A DNA stretch of 64,000 nt from Streptococcus ruminicola (GTDB taxonomy: Bacteria > Bacillota > Bacilli > Lactobacillales > Streptococcaceae): assembly GCF_011387195.1 (NCBI RefSeq), contig NZ_CP046919.1, forward strand, positions 1,488,001-1,552,000, given 5' to 3'. This document shows positions 31,804 to 39,356 of the stretch, in pieces. A program made the position numbers and the translations under genes. The notes under the pieces were generated by a model. It had not been told where the DNA came from, made no database searches, and was given only the letters and a program-made list of their open reading frames with translations. Each line of letters opens with the position of its first letter. Position 1 is the first letter of the stretch.

Positions 31804-32949
31804 TTAATTCCAGAATTTAGCAGCGATTTCTTGACCTTGTTTGATTTTAGCCCATTGTTGTGGAATGGCTAGCTCATTTCCTGAGTCACAAGACGCAAAA
31901 CCACATTGATGTGAAAGGAAAAGACGTTCTTTTGGAATAATCTTGCTAGCTTCTTCGAGCATTTTAAGTGCACGTTCTTCGTCATCAAGTTCAGTTGTTT
32001 TACTTGAAAGAAGTCCAAGCACAACTTCAGCGTTAGAGTCTTTCAAGCTTTCAAGTGCTTTAAGGTCACCAGAAACTTCACTATCCCACTCTAGGAAGAA
32101 ACGGTCATAGTGTTGGTCTTTCAAGAATTTTGTAGCGATAGCTTCATAAGTTCCACCAGCAGCAGAACGGCTTTCATAGTTTCCACGGCAATTGTGTGTC
32201 CAAACTTTAAGTCCAAGCTCGTGACCATAATCAGCCACTTCATTGTTGACTGAGATAAATTCATCAGCTAGATTAGCAAGGGCACTATTTCCTTGAGCAA
32301 AGAAACCAGATGGGTTTGTTTCGTCAAAAAGTTCCCAAAGACAATCGTCGAATTGGATGATTTCACCACCAGCTTCTTTGTACTCTTTCAAGAATTCTTT
32401 ATAGGCATTGATAAGACCAGCTTTTAGTTCTTCGTTAGTTTTGTAAACTTGATTTTCACCAGCGAGTTTATTGAAAACAGTGAATTCTGTGTAAGCGTGG
32501 GCAGGTCCCCAGATTGTTAGTTTTGTGTCAGTTTCACCAGCTTCTTCTTTAAGAAGTTTGTAAATATCTAGGAAGTGGTGATTTTTGCCAGAAAGTGGTT
32601 CTGTGATACGGATACCAATATCTTTACGTGTTTCAAAATGACCGCCATCATGGTCTTGGAAAGTGTATCCGTGGTCAGCGATGTAACGTTCAATACCTTT
32701 TAAGCCCCAAACGAAATCAAGGTGCCACATAGATTTTGAGTATTCGCCGTCAGTTAGGACATCGATACCTGCCGCTTTTTCTTCAGCGATAACTTTTTTG
32801 ATATCAGCTGTTTCTGTTTCTTTGTAGCCTTCGAATGCATCGTAGAAAGGATATTTGATATCATCACGGTGTTCGATTGCGATTTTATATTCGCGTAAAT
32901 CTGCTGGTCGTAGGAGCGAACCAACTAATTGAAATCTTGATTTTGCCAT
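31804..32949 (-). CDS. MetE C-domain-like methyltransferase (YxjG/YxjH family)
   Basis: 381 residues, equal to the catalytic half of cobalamin-independent methionine synthase without its N-terminal half. Zinc ligands can be placed as H252 and C254 (THNCRGN), E287 (FFLEWDSE) and C349 (SHQCGFAS). Proteins of this group probably methylate homocysteine from a one-carbon or methylated donor to give methionine; the donor is not settled. A perfect MET-box palindrome lies upstream at 33034-33050, tying it to methionine control. It is a single gene convergent with rexA. Confidence 0.88.
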   Translation of the reverse strand: MAKSRFQLVGSLLRPADLREYKIAIEHRDDIKYPFYDAFEGYKETETADIKKVIAEEKAAGIDVLTDGEYSKSMWHLDFVWGLKGIERYIADHGYTFQDHDGGHFETRKDIGIRITEPLSGKNHHFLDIYKLLKEEAGETDTKLTIWGPAHAYTEFTVFNKLAGENQVYKTNEELKAGLINAYKEFLKEYKEAGGEIIQFDDCLWELFDETNPSGFFAQGNSALANLADEFISVNNEVADYGHELGLKVWTHNCRGNYESRSAAGGTYEAIATKFLKDQHYDRFFLEWDSEVSGDLKALESLKDSNAEVVLGLLSSKTTELDDEERALKMLEEASKIIPKERLFLSHQCGFASCDSGNELAIPQQWAKIKQGQEIAAKFWN

Positions 32950-32981
32950 TTCGTATACCTCGTTTGTTTTTTGTGATTCCT

Positions 32982-32987
32982 ATTGTA
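32982..32987 (-). promoter_or_regulatory. Probable -10 box of the MetE-like gene
   Basis: On the minus strand TACAAT, with TTTCAA 16 nt upstream. The MET-box centre is about 67 bases before the inferred start, a usual place for a LysR-type activator. Confidence 0.5.
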
Positions 32988-33033
32988 GCGGAGCTTTGCC
33001 ATTTTGAAAAATAGTTATTTTTTTAGGACTATG

Positions 33034-33050
33034 TATAGTTTTAAACTATA
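33034..33050 (-). promoter_or_regulatory. MET-box palindrome (MetR/MtaR type)
   Basis: TATAGTTTTAAACTATA is a perfect 17-nt palindrome equal to the streptococcal MET-box consensus TATAGTTTnAAACTATA recognised by the LysR-type MetR/MtaR regulator. It lies between the MetE-like gene and the divergent cytidine deaminase-like gene; the former is the natural target. Confidence 0.8.
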
Positions 33051-33090
33051 ACTAAAAAAATCAAAATCTCTGTCTAATTAACAGAAAATT

Positions 33091-33099
33091 TGATATACT
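33091..33099 (+). promoter_or_regulatory. Extended -10 promoter of the cytidine deaminase-like gene
   Basis: TG-a-TATACT, 33 nt before the start; the next-door MET-box lies 41 nt upstream. Confidence 0.55.
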
Positions 33100-33132
33100 A
33101 AGAAAATACAGATAATTACAAGGAGATTTAGA

Positions 33133-33576
33133 ATGGATATTTGGGAAAAGTTATATCAAGCAGCAAAAAAGGATTATAATCCTCATTATGTGACACCTTT
33201 TATCTATTCAAATCATGTTGTCGCAGCAATTGAAGCAGAAGATGGTCAGATTTTTACAGGCTATTGTTTTGAAGCGACTTCTGGTGTTTTTCATCTTTGT
33301 GCTGAACGTGCAGCTGCCTTCAATATGTTTCAACAATCGGGTCAAACCACCATCAAACGTATTATTGCATTTCGGGATAAGCCGCCTTATGGTGAAGGTT
33401 CAGGAATGCCTTGCGGAGCTTGTCGCGAATTCTTGATGCAATTGTCTCCGAAAAATAAAGATTTGGAATTTATGCTTGATTATGAGAAACGTGAAACCGT
33501 CACTTTGGGTGAATTGATGCCTTTATGGTGGGGGACAGAGCGCATGGCAGCAGGCATTGAAGACTTAGAAGATTAA
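33133..33576 (+). CDS. Cytidine deaminase-like protein
   Basis: 147 residues. Zinc-dependent deaminase fold: C56-A57-E58 (HLCAERAA) gives one zinc ligand and the catalytic glutamate, and PCGACRE at 93-99 gives the other two cysteines. Length is near that of homotetrameric cytidine deaminases, but the N-terminus lacks the typical Y-S-x-F-x-V-G-A pattern, so the substrate could be another nucleoside or a related ring. Start after AAGGAGATTTAGA. A PHP phosphatase gene follows after 19 nt and is likely co-transcribed. Confidence 0.8.
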   Translation: MDIWEKLYQAAKKDYNPHYVTPFIYSNHVVAAIEAEDGQIFTGYCFEATSGVFHLCAERAAAFNMFQQSGQTTIKRIIAFRDKPPYGEGSGMPCGACREFLMQLSPKNKDLEFMLDYEKRETVTLGELMPLWWGTERMAAGIEDLED

Positions 33577-33595
33577 TAACAAAGCGAGGGATAGG

Positions 33596-34330
33596 ATGCG
33601 AGATAATCATTTACACACACATTTTTCTTATGATTCAGATGCGCGGTTTGAAGATTATTTAGACCATTATACAGGGGATATTGTGACGACTGAGCATTAT
33701 GATTTGTCAAATCCATATACCAAGCAAGATGATGTGCCAGATTACGAGGCTTACTCGCGTGAAATAGCTAAGCTTAATCAAAAATACGGCAAACGCATTA
33801 AAAAAGGGATTGAAATTGGTTATTATCAGCCACGTGAAGCAGATATTCTTGCTTATTTGGCGGATAAGGACTATGATTTGAAACTCTTGTCGGTTCATCA
33901 CAATGGGACAAATGATTATCTTGATGATGAAGTGGCAGATATGGATAAAGACGAGATTATCCAAGAATATCTGGATAAATTAGAATATGCGATTGGGCGC
34001 GTGGATGCGGATGTTTTAGCGCATTTTGACTATGGTTTTCGCATTTTTGATATGACCGTTGCGGATTTAAAAGCTTACGAACCTCAACTCAAACGTATCT
34101 TCCAGAAGATGATTGATTATGATTTGGCTTTTGAGTTAAATAGCAAATCGATGTACTTGTATGGCAAGGAAGACCTTTACCGTTATGCTTTAGGCTTGGT
34201 TAAAGAATTAGGTTGCCACAAGTATTCTATCGGTTCAGACGGTCATAAGTTGGAGCATTTTCGTCTAGCTTTTGATAAAATCCAAGACTTACTTGATGAA
34301 TTTGGCATTGAAGATTGGGAAATTTTGTAA
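33596..34330 (+). CDS. PHP-domain phosphatase, HisK-type histidinol-phosphatase-like
   Basis: 244 residues with the PHP metal-binding signature at the very start (DNHLHTHFSYDSD), a second set at HHNGTND, and the C-terminal SIGSDGHKLEHFR. These make a trinuclear metal site that hydrolyses phosphate esters. The family includes the histidinol-phosphatase HisK, but no histidine operon is nearby, so another phosphate ester may be the substrate. Start follows GCGAGGGATAGG. Confidence 0.82.
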   Translation: MRDNHLHTHFSYDSDARFEDYLDHYTGDIVTTEHYDLSNPYTKQDDVPDYEAYSREIAKLNQKYGKRIKKGIEIGYYQPREADILAYLADKDYDLKLLSVHHNGTNDYLDDEVADMDKDEIIQEYLDKLEYAIGRVDADVLAHFDYGFRIFDMTVADLKAYEPQLKRIFQKMIDYDLAFELNSKSMYLYGKEDLYRYALGLVKELGCHKYSIGSDGHKLEHFRLAFDKIQDLLDEFGIEDWEIL

Positions 34331-34333
34331 AAC

Positions 34334-34368
34334 AAAAAGCCCGTGAGCATAAGGCTCAGGGCTTTTTA
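34334..34368. terminator. Terminator between PHP phosphatase and DUF3042 genes
   Basis: AAAAAGCCC and TGAGC pair with GGCTCA and GGGCTTTTT around ATAA. An A-run and T-run flank it, so it can serve both convergent genes. Confidence 0.9.
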
Positions 34369-34379
34369 ACGTTTAAAAA

Positions 34380-34556
34380 TTAGTGAGAAATACGTTTGCG
34401 GGCTGCTTTTTTACGATTTTCTTGAATGAAAGCAGCTTTTTCTTCTTCAGGGTCAATGATTTTTTTCTTAACTGCGAAAATAGCACCTGCGACAGTAGCT
34501 GCAGTGGCTACAACACCAGTAGCAAGACCTTTAGCGAATGCAAATTTTTTAGCCAT
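34380..34556 (-). CDS. DUF3042 family small protein
   Basis: 58 residues, read on the minus strand from the CAT at 34554-34556. It opens MAKKFAFAKGLATGVVATAA, giving one membrane-spanning or surface helix (about 8-28), then a charged tail EEEKAAFIQENRKKAARKRISH. That layout fits the DUF3042 family of Lactobacillales, whose role is unknown. A strong GAGGAGG lies 7 nt before the ATG. A 24-nt perfect palindrome lies 30 nt upstream, across the likely transcription start. Confidence 0.85.
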   Translation of the reverse strand: MAKKFAFAKGLATGVVATAATVAGAIFAVKKKIIDPEEEKAAFIQENRKKAARKRISH

Positions 34557-34585
34557 AATAATTCCTCCTCACTGATAAGAACAGG

Positions 34586-34609
34586 GAGTATAAAGAGGTC
34601 TTTATACTC
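34586..34609 (-). promoter_or_regulatory. 24-nt perfect palindrome at the DUF3042 promoter
   Basis: GAGTATAAAGA (34586-34596) is mirrored by TCTTTATACTC (34599-34609). On the minus strand an extended TG-c-TATAAA -10 box (34611-34619) sits just before it, so the predicted start falls within the palindrome. It looks like a repressor operator or a 5' hairpin of the transcript. Confidence 0.6.
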
Positions 34610-34650
34610 TTTTATAGCAGTAGGATTTGTTTTCTTGTCCTACCACCTTA

Positions 34651-34659
34651 TGTTATAAT
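34651..34659 (+). promoter_or_regulatory. Extended -10 promoter of miaA
   Basis: TG-t-TATAAT; leader of about 75 nt to the miaA start. Confidence 0.6.
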
Positions 34660-34690
34660 AATGGTAACGAAAATTGCCTAAAAATTCAAG

Positions 34691-34704
34691 TGAAAACGTT
34701 ATAT
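34691..34704 (+). promoter_or_regulatory. Possible cre (CcpA) site in the miaA leader
   Basis: TGAAAACGTTATAT matches 12 of 14 bases of the catabolite-response consensus and lies about 25 nt after the predicted start, a position for repression. Binding is inference. Confidence 0.35.
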
Positions 34705-34741
34705 TTACTAAAAAATCAGGCTTAGGACGGATAAAAAATAG

Positions 34742-35641
34742 ATGTCAAAAAAAATAAAACTGCTAGCTGTGGTTGGACCGACAGCTGTTGGAAAAACAGC
34801 TTTAGGAATCGAACTCGCCAAGCAATTTAACGGAGAAATTATCAGCGGTGATAGTCAACAAGTCTACCGTAAGCTGGATATCGGAACGGCTAAGGCAACG
34901 CCTGAAGAACAAGCAGCAGCTCCTCACCACTTAATAGATGTGCGTGATGTTGATGAAACTTATTCTGTTTATGACTTTGTGACAGAAGCCAAAGCTGCTA
35001 TCGATGATATTGTTAGTCGAGGTAAGTTGCCTATCATTGTTGGAGGAACTGGACTTTATCTTCAAAGTTTGCTAGAAGGTTATCATTTAGGCGGTGAGGT
35101 TGACCAAGAAAAAGTCCTCGCTTACCGAAAAGAATTGGATTTGTTAAGTGATGAAGAGCTTTTTGAAAAAATAGCAGAGCAGAAGATCGAGATTCCTCAA
35201 ATCAACCGCCGTCGTGCCATTCGTGCTTTGGAGTTAGCTAAGTTTGGACAAGATTTGCAAAATAAAGAAACCAACTATGATGCCTATTTGATTGGTTTAA
35301 ATGATGACCGTCAAGTGCTTTATGACCGTATCAATCGCCGTGTTGACCTCATGGTTGAAAATGGTGTTTTGGATGAAGCAAAATGGCTTTATGACAATTA
35401 TCGTGAGGTTCAAGCCGCGCGAGCAATTGGTTACAAGGAACTTTTTCCATATTTTGCTGGGGAAGATTCTCTTGAAAACTGTGTTGAAAAATTAAAACAA
35501 AACACGCGTCGCTTTGCAAAACGCCAGTTAACATGGTTTAGAAACCGTATGGCAGTTAAGTTTTATAATGTTTCAGAAGATGACTTTAAAACTAATGTAA
35601 CAAGTGATGTAGATTGTTTTTTAAATGATAAGAAATTGTAA
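34742..35641 (+). CDS. miaA: tRNA dimethylallyltransferase
   Basis: 299 residues. Adds the dimethylallyl group to A37 of tRNAs that read codons starting with U. The P-loop GPTAVGKT is at about 12-19, followed by the DSQQVYR segment, the [13 protein letters not shown] motif and the C-terminal [13 protein letters not shown]. First gene of a long run of RNA and DNA maintenance genes (miaA-hflX-unknown-rnz-SDR-recJ) that is conserved in streptococci. Confidence 0.96.
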   Translation: MSKKIKLLAVVGPTAVGKTALGIELAKQFNGEIISGDSQQVYRKLDIGTAKATPEEQAAAPHHLIDVRDVDETYSVYDFVTEAKAAIDDIVSRGKLPIIVGGTGLYLQSLLEGYHLGGEVDQEKVLAYRKELDLLSDEELFEKIAEQKIEIPQINRRRAIRALELAKFGQDLQNKETNYDAYLIGLNDDRQVLYDRINRRVDLMVENGVLDEAKWLYDNYREVQAARAIGYKELFPYFAGEDSLENCVEKLKQNTRRFAKRQLTWFRNRMAVKFYNVSEDDFKTNVTSDVDCFLNDKKL

Positions 35642-35661
35642 GGGAGTAAAACGCTCCCTTT
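35640..35661 (+). terminator. Weak terminator after miaA
   Basis: AAGGGAG and CTCCCTTT form a 7-8 bp stem around a seven-base loop; the T-run is short, so read-through into hflX is likely. Confidence 0.55.
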
Positions 35662-35680
35662 CACTTTTGAAAAGATTTTA

Positions 35681-35689
35681 TGATATAAT
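35681..35689 (+). promoter_or_regulatory. Extended -10 promoter of hflX
   Basis: TG-a-TATAAT, 36 nt before the hflX start; no good -35 at the usual distance. Confidence 0.55.
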
Positions 35690-35725
35690 GAGATTTACGG
35701 ATTAATTAAGAAGAGGGGTGAGTGC

Positions 35726-36964
35726 ATGATTGAAACAAGCGAACATCAAGAGCGCGTGATTTTACTGGGCGTTGAGCTGCCAGACACTGAAAATTTTGAT
35801 ATGTCTATGGAAGAGTTAGCTTCGCTAGCTAAAACAGCAGGAGCGCAGGTGGTTTCATCTTATCGCCAAAAACGCGAAAAATACGATAGTAAATCATTGA
35901 TTGGCTCAGGAAAATTAGCTGAAATTAAAGCGATTGTTGACGCTGATGAGATTGACACTGTTATTGTTAATGACCGTTTAACACCCCGTCAAAATGTTAA
36001 CTTAGAATCAGAACTTGGGGTTAAAGTGATTGACCGCATGCAGCTGATTTTGGATATTTTTGCCATGCGTGCTCGTAGTCACGAAGGAAAATTGCAAGTT
36101 CATCTGGCTCAACTCAAATACATGTTGCCACGCCTTGTCGGTCAAGGGGTTATGCTAAGCCGTCAAGCAGGTGGAATTGGTAGCCGAGGACCTGGTGAAA
36201 GTCAATTGGAATTGAACCGCCGTTCGATTCGTAATCAGATTTCAGATATTGAACGCCAATTGAAGGTGGTTGAGAAAAATCGTGAAACTGGTCGTGAAAA
36301 ACGTACAGAATCACAAGTCTTTAAAATTGGACTCATTGGTTATACAAATGCTGGTAAATCAACCATTATGAATGTCCTAACCAATGATAAACAATACGAA
36401 GCTGATGAATTATTTGCGACTTTGGATGCGACAACTAAGCAGATTTACTTGCAAAATCAATTTCAAGTGACGCTTACAGATACGGTTGGTTTTATTCAAA
36501 ATTTGCCAACTGAGTTGGTGGCAGCCTTTAAGTCAACCTTGGAAGAAAGCCGTCATGTTGATTTGCTGCTACACGTGATTGATGCCAGCGACCCAAATCA
36601 TGCTGAGCATGAAAAGGTTGTTCTGAATCTGTTAAAAGATCTAGATATGTTGGATATTCCACGTTTAGCTGTTTATAACAAGATGGATGTGGCGGAGCAC
36701 TTTGCAGCGACAGCTTTTCCAAATGTGCGTATTTCTGCGCGTGATAAAGATGCTCGTTCACTTTTGCGCCGTTTGATTATCAATGAAATTCGTGAGATTT
36801 TTGAACCATTTAGCATTCGTGTTCACCAAAATCAAGCCTATAAGTTATACGATTTAAATAAAATGGCTCTGCTTGATCGCTATGATTTTGCAGAAGAATA
36901 CGAAACCATCACTGGTTACATTAATCCAAAAAATAAATGGAGACTAGAAGAATTCTATGACTGA
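35726..36964 (+). CDS. hflX: Ribosome-associated GTPase HflX
   Basis: 412 residues. HflX splits stalled 70S ribosomes after heat or antibiotic stress. The N-terminal domain carries the family SLIGSGKLAEIK and NDRLTPRQNVNLE segments; a glycine-rich linker GGIGSRGPGESQLE follows at about 148-161; the G domain has G1 GYTNAGKST (about 206-214), the DTVGFIQNLP switch and NKMD. A GGGGTGAG ribosome-binding site precedes it. It overlaps the next gene by 8 nt. Confidence 0.95.
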   Translation: MIETSEHQERVILLGVELPDTENFDMSMEELASLAKTAGAQVVSSYRQKREKYDSKSLIGSGKLAEIKAIVDADEIDTVIVNDRLTPRQNVNLESELGVKVIDRMQLILDIFAMRARSHEGKLQVHLAQLKYMLPRLVGQGVMLSRQAGGIGSRGPGESQLELNRRSIRNQISDIERQLKVVEKNRETGREKRTESQVFKIGLIGYTNAGKSTIMNVLTNDKQYEADELFATLDATTKQIYLQNQFQVTLTDTVGFIQNLPTELVAAFKSTLEESRHVDLLLHVIDASDPNHAEHEKVVLNLLKDLDMLDIPRLAVYNKMDVAEHFAATAFPNVRISARDKDARSLLRRLIINEIREIFEPFSIRVHQNQAYKLYDLNKMALLDRYDFAEEYETITGYINPKNKWRLEEFYD

Positions 36965-37595
36965 TTATATAAGCTTAGCTTTAAAATATGGTGGCTTCAC
37001 GTCACTAGATAAAGTGTATTTGCAAAATGTTTTGGAGGATTTAACAGATGAACAAAAATTGAGTTTCATCACACCACCTCCAAGTGTTATCAATGCTTAT
37101 TTTGCAGAAATGTATCAAAAACAATCTCCGCAAGCCGCAACAGATTATTATTTTGAACTATCAAAAGAATTGCACTTGTTAAATAATAAGCCATCTTTTG
37201 ACGAACACAAACCTTTTATTCGTTTGAATTTATCAGGGAAATCATATGGTTTTACCTATGAAAATGATAAAGAGGTTGCTCTTGTCTTTTCTGAAAAAGA
37301 TGAAGCTTTGACAAGAGATGTCTTGTTTGAATTGGCTCAGGTCTTTCCTCAATATAAAATTTATGTTGAAAATGGCAAAATCAAAATGTCAAAAATCACT
37401 TTTGATGACCAAGAACTTGAAGACCTTACACCAGAAAGTAGTCTGCTCAGCCATGTTTCAAAATTAAAAGGAAATATGGTTAAGCTAAAAAGTTTTAATC
37501 GCGATGAATTGTCAGACTTGCTAGCTCACTATCAAGGGCAAGTTTATTATACGTTTGATCAACGTGAATTTATCGCTTATGTAAAAGTATCGTAA
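36957..37595 (+). CDS. Uncharacterised streptococcal protein
   Basis: 212 residues, soluble, acidic, no signal peptide and no membrane segment. No domain could be recognised. The N-terminal third resembles a helical region with the PPPSVINAYFAEMYQKQSPQ stretch; the rest looks like mixed alpha/beta. It overlaps hflX by 8 nt and precedes rnz by 41 nt, so it is made together with RNA maintenance proteins, which hints at an RNA- or ribosome-related job. Old database names for relatives, such as cystathionine beta-lyase, have no support in the sequence. Confidence 0.8.
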   Translation: MTDYISLALKYGGFTSLDKVYLQNVLEDLTDEQKLSFITPPPSVINAYFAEMYQKQSPQAATDYYFELSKELHLLNNKPSFDEHKPFIRLNLSGKSYGFTYENDKEVALVFSEKDEALTRDVLFELAQVFPQYKIYVENGKIKMSKITFDDQELEDLTPESSLLSHVSKLKGNMVKLKSFNRDELSDLLAHYQGQVYYTFDQREFIAYVKVS

Positions 37596-37609
37596 ATAGG
37601 AAGGATAAG

Positions 37610-37627
37610 TAAAAACTTCGGTTTTTA
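37610..37627 (+). other. Hairpin in the ribosome-binding spacer of rnz
   Basis: TAAAAAC-TTCG-GTTTTTA makes a 7-bp stem with a stable UUCG loop, placed between the good Shine-Dalgarno AGGAAGGA (37598-37605) and the rnz ATG at 37637. Folded, it cuts the 31-nt spacing to about 13 nt. Confidence 0.55.
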
Positions 37628-37636
37628 TAGGTATAT

Positions 37637-38566
37637 ATGGAATTACAATTTTTGGGAACAGGAGCGGGTCAGCCCTCAAAGTCACGTAATGTGTCAAGCT
37701 TAGTGTTAAAGTTACTTGACGAGATTAATGAGGTGTGGATGTTTGACTGTGGCGAAGGCACACAACGTCAGATTTTAGAAACAACTATCCGTCCTCGTAA
37801 AGTGAAACGCATTTTTATCACGCACTTGCACGGTGATCACATTTTTGGTCTTCCTGGTTTTTTGGCAAGTCGTGCTTTCCAAGCAAATGAAGAACAAACT
37901 GACCTTGATATTTATGGTCCTGTTGGTATTCGTTCATACGTTTTGAGCAGTTTGCGCTTGTCTGGTGCTCGTTTGCCATACCGTATTCATTTTCATGAAT
38001 TTGACGAAAACAGTCTTGGAAAAATCATGGAAACTGACAAGTTTGTGGTATATGCTGAGAAATTGGACCACACTATTTTCTGTATTGGTTATCGTGTGAT
38101 GCAAAAAGATTTGGAAGGAACACTTGATGCAGAAGCGTTGAAAGCTGCAGGTGTGCCATTTGGTCCATTATTTGGAAAAATCAAGAGCGGTCAAGATGTT
38201 GTCTTAGAAGATGGGACAAAAATTATCGCCAAAGATTACATCTCAGCACCGAAAAAAGGAAAAGTTATCACTGTTTTAGGTGATACACGTAAGACTGATG
38301 CTAGTGTGCGACTTGGTTTGGGAGCTGATATTTTGGTTCACGAATCTACATATGGTAAGGGTGATGAAAAAATTGCTCGTAAGCATGGGCACTCAACAGG
38401 TACTCAAGCTGCTCAAATTGCTAAAGAAGCATCAGCTAAATGCTTATTGCTTAATCACATCAGTGCACGTTTCTTGGGACGCGAATGCAAACAAATTGAA
38501 ACGGATGCTCAAGCAATCTTTGAAAACACACACTTGGTTAAAGATTTGGAAGAAATTAGCTTATGA
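37637..38566 (+). CDS. rnz: Ribonuclease Z
   Basis: 309 residues. Zinc endonuclease that trims the 3' end of tRNA precursors lacking CCA. Metallo-beta-lactamase motif THLHGDH (H63, H65, D67, H68) plus the later ligands in the GHSTG and LLNHISARF motifs; the flexible arm that binds tRNA is in the middle. Length fits the short-form family. It ends in a 4-nt overlap (ATGA) with the SDR gene. Confidence 0.95.
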   Translation: MELQFLGTGAGQPSKSRNVSSLVLKLLDEINEVWMFDCGEGTQRQILETTIRPRKVKRIFITHLHGDHIFGLPGFLASRAFQANEEQTDLDIYGPVGIRSYVLSSLRLSGARLPYRIHFHEFDENSLGKIMETDKFVVYAEKLDHTIFCIGYRVMQKDLEGTLDAEALKAAGVPFGPLFGKIKSGQDVVLEDGTKIIAKDYISAPKKGKVITVLGDTRKTDASVRLGLGADILVHESTYGKGDEKIARKHGHSTGTQAAQIAKEASAKCLLLNHISARFLGRECKQIETDAQAIFENTHLVKDLEEISL

Positions 38567-39321
38567 GAATAATTGCTATTACAGGAGCAACAGGTGGACT
38601 AGCCAAAGAAATTGTCAAACAGTTGCCAGCTGATGACTTTGTGATTGCCTTAGGACGTAATGTAGAAAAACTTGAAGCCTGTTATGCTGAACGTCCTAAC
38701 ACAGTTTGCTACGAACTTGATATGACAAGTGATGAAGCGATTGGGGCAATGGTTGAAAAACTATATGCTGAACATGGTCACATCGATGTCTTTATCAATA
38801 ACGCTGGTTATGGTGATTTTAGTGAGTTTGATGCTTATACGACAGCTGAAATCCGTGACATGTTTGATATCAATACCTTTGCGACGATGACTTTTTCACG
38901 TTTGGTTGGGCATAAGATGAAAGAAGCGGGACAGGGACATATTGTCAATATTGCCAGCATCGCTGGTTTGATTGCTTCAGCGAAATCATCAGTTTACTCG
39001 GCAACAAAATTTGCGGTGATTGGCTTTTCAAATGCTCTGCGTTTAGAATTAGCTGATAGCAATGTTTATGTGACAACGATTAATCCTGGACCGATTGCAA
39101 CAAGCTTTTTTGACAAGGCAGATCCATCTGGAGAATACTTAAAGAGTGTTGGACGTTTTGTTTTGCAACCAGAAGAAGTTGCCAGACGTACGGTTGCTAT
39201 TTTAGGTAAGAACAAACGTGAAGTGAACATGCCATTTTCAATGGCAGCAGCTCATAAATTCTATACCCTTTTCCCTAAGATTGCTGATTTTTTAGCACGC
39301 AAAGTTTTTAACTATAAATAA
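38563..39321 (+). CDS. Short-chain dehydrogenase/reductase
   Basis: 252 residues with a classical SDR Rossmann fold: [10 protein letters not shown] at 7-16 as the glycine-rich dinucleotide site, NNAGYGDF near 85-92, catalytic Ser in the NIASIAG region and YSATK at about 145-149. The substrate is unknown. Overlaps rnz by 4 nt and lies before recJ, an arrangement kept in streptococci, so it is probably a housekeeping member of this operon. Confidence 0.9.
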   Translation: MRIIAITGATGGLAKEIVKQLPADDFVIALGRNVEKLEACYAERPNTVCYELDMTSDEAIGAMVEKLYAEHGHIDVFINNAGYGDFSEFDAYTTAEIRDMFDINTFATMTFSRLVGHKMKEAGQGHIVNIASIAGLIASAKSSVYSATKFAVIGFSNALRLELADSNVYVTTINPGPIATSFFDKADPSGEYLKSVGRFVLQPEEVARRTVAILGKNKREVNMPFSMAAAHKFYTLFPKIADFLARKVFNYK

Positions 39322-39356
39322 CCTCCTTTCAATTCTACATAAGAAGTGAGAAGTGA

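Noticed and set aside
39321..39330. ACCTCCTTTC just after the SDR stop codon, identical to the anti-Shine-Dalgarno of 16S rRNA
   Set aside because: On the minus strand it reads as a perfect ribosome-binding site, but no start codon follows at a workable distance. On the plus strand it does not pair well with the recJ start region. Treated as chance.
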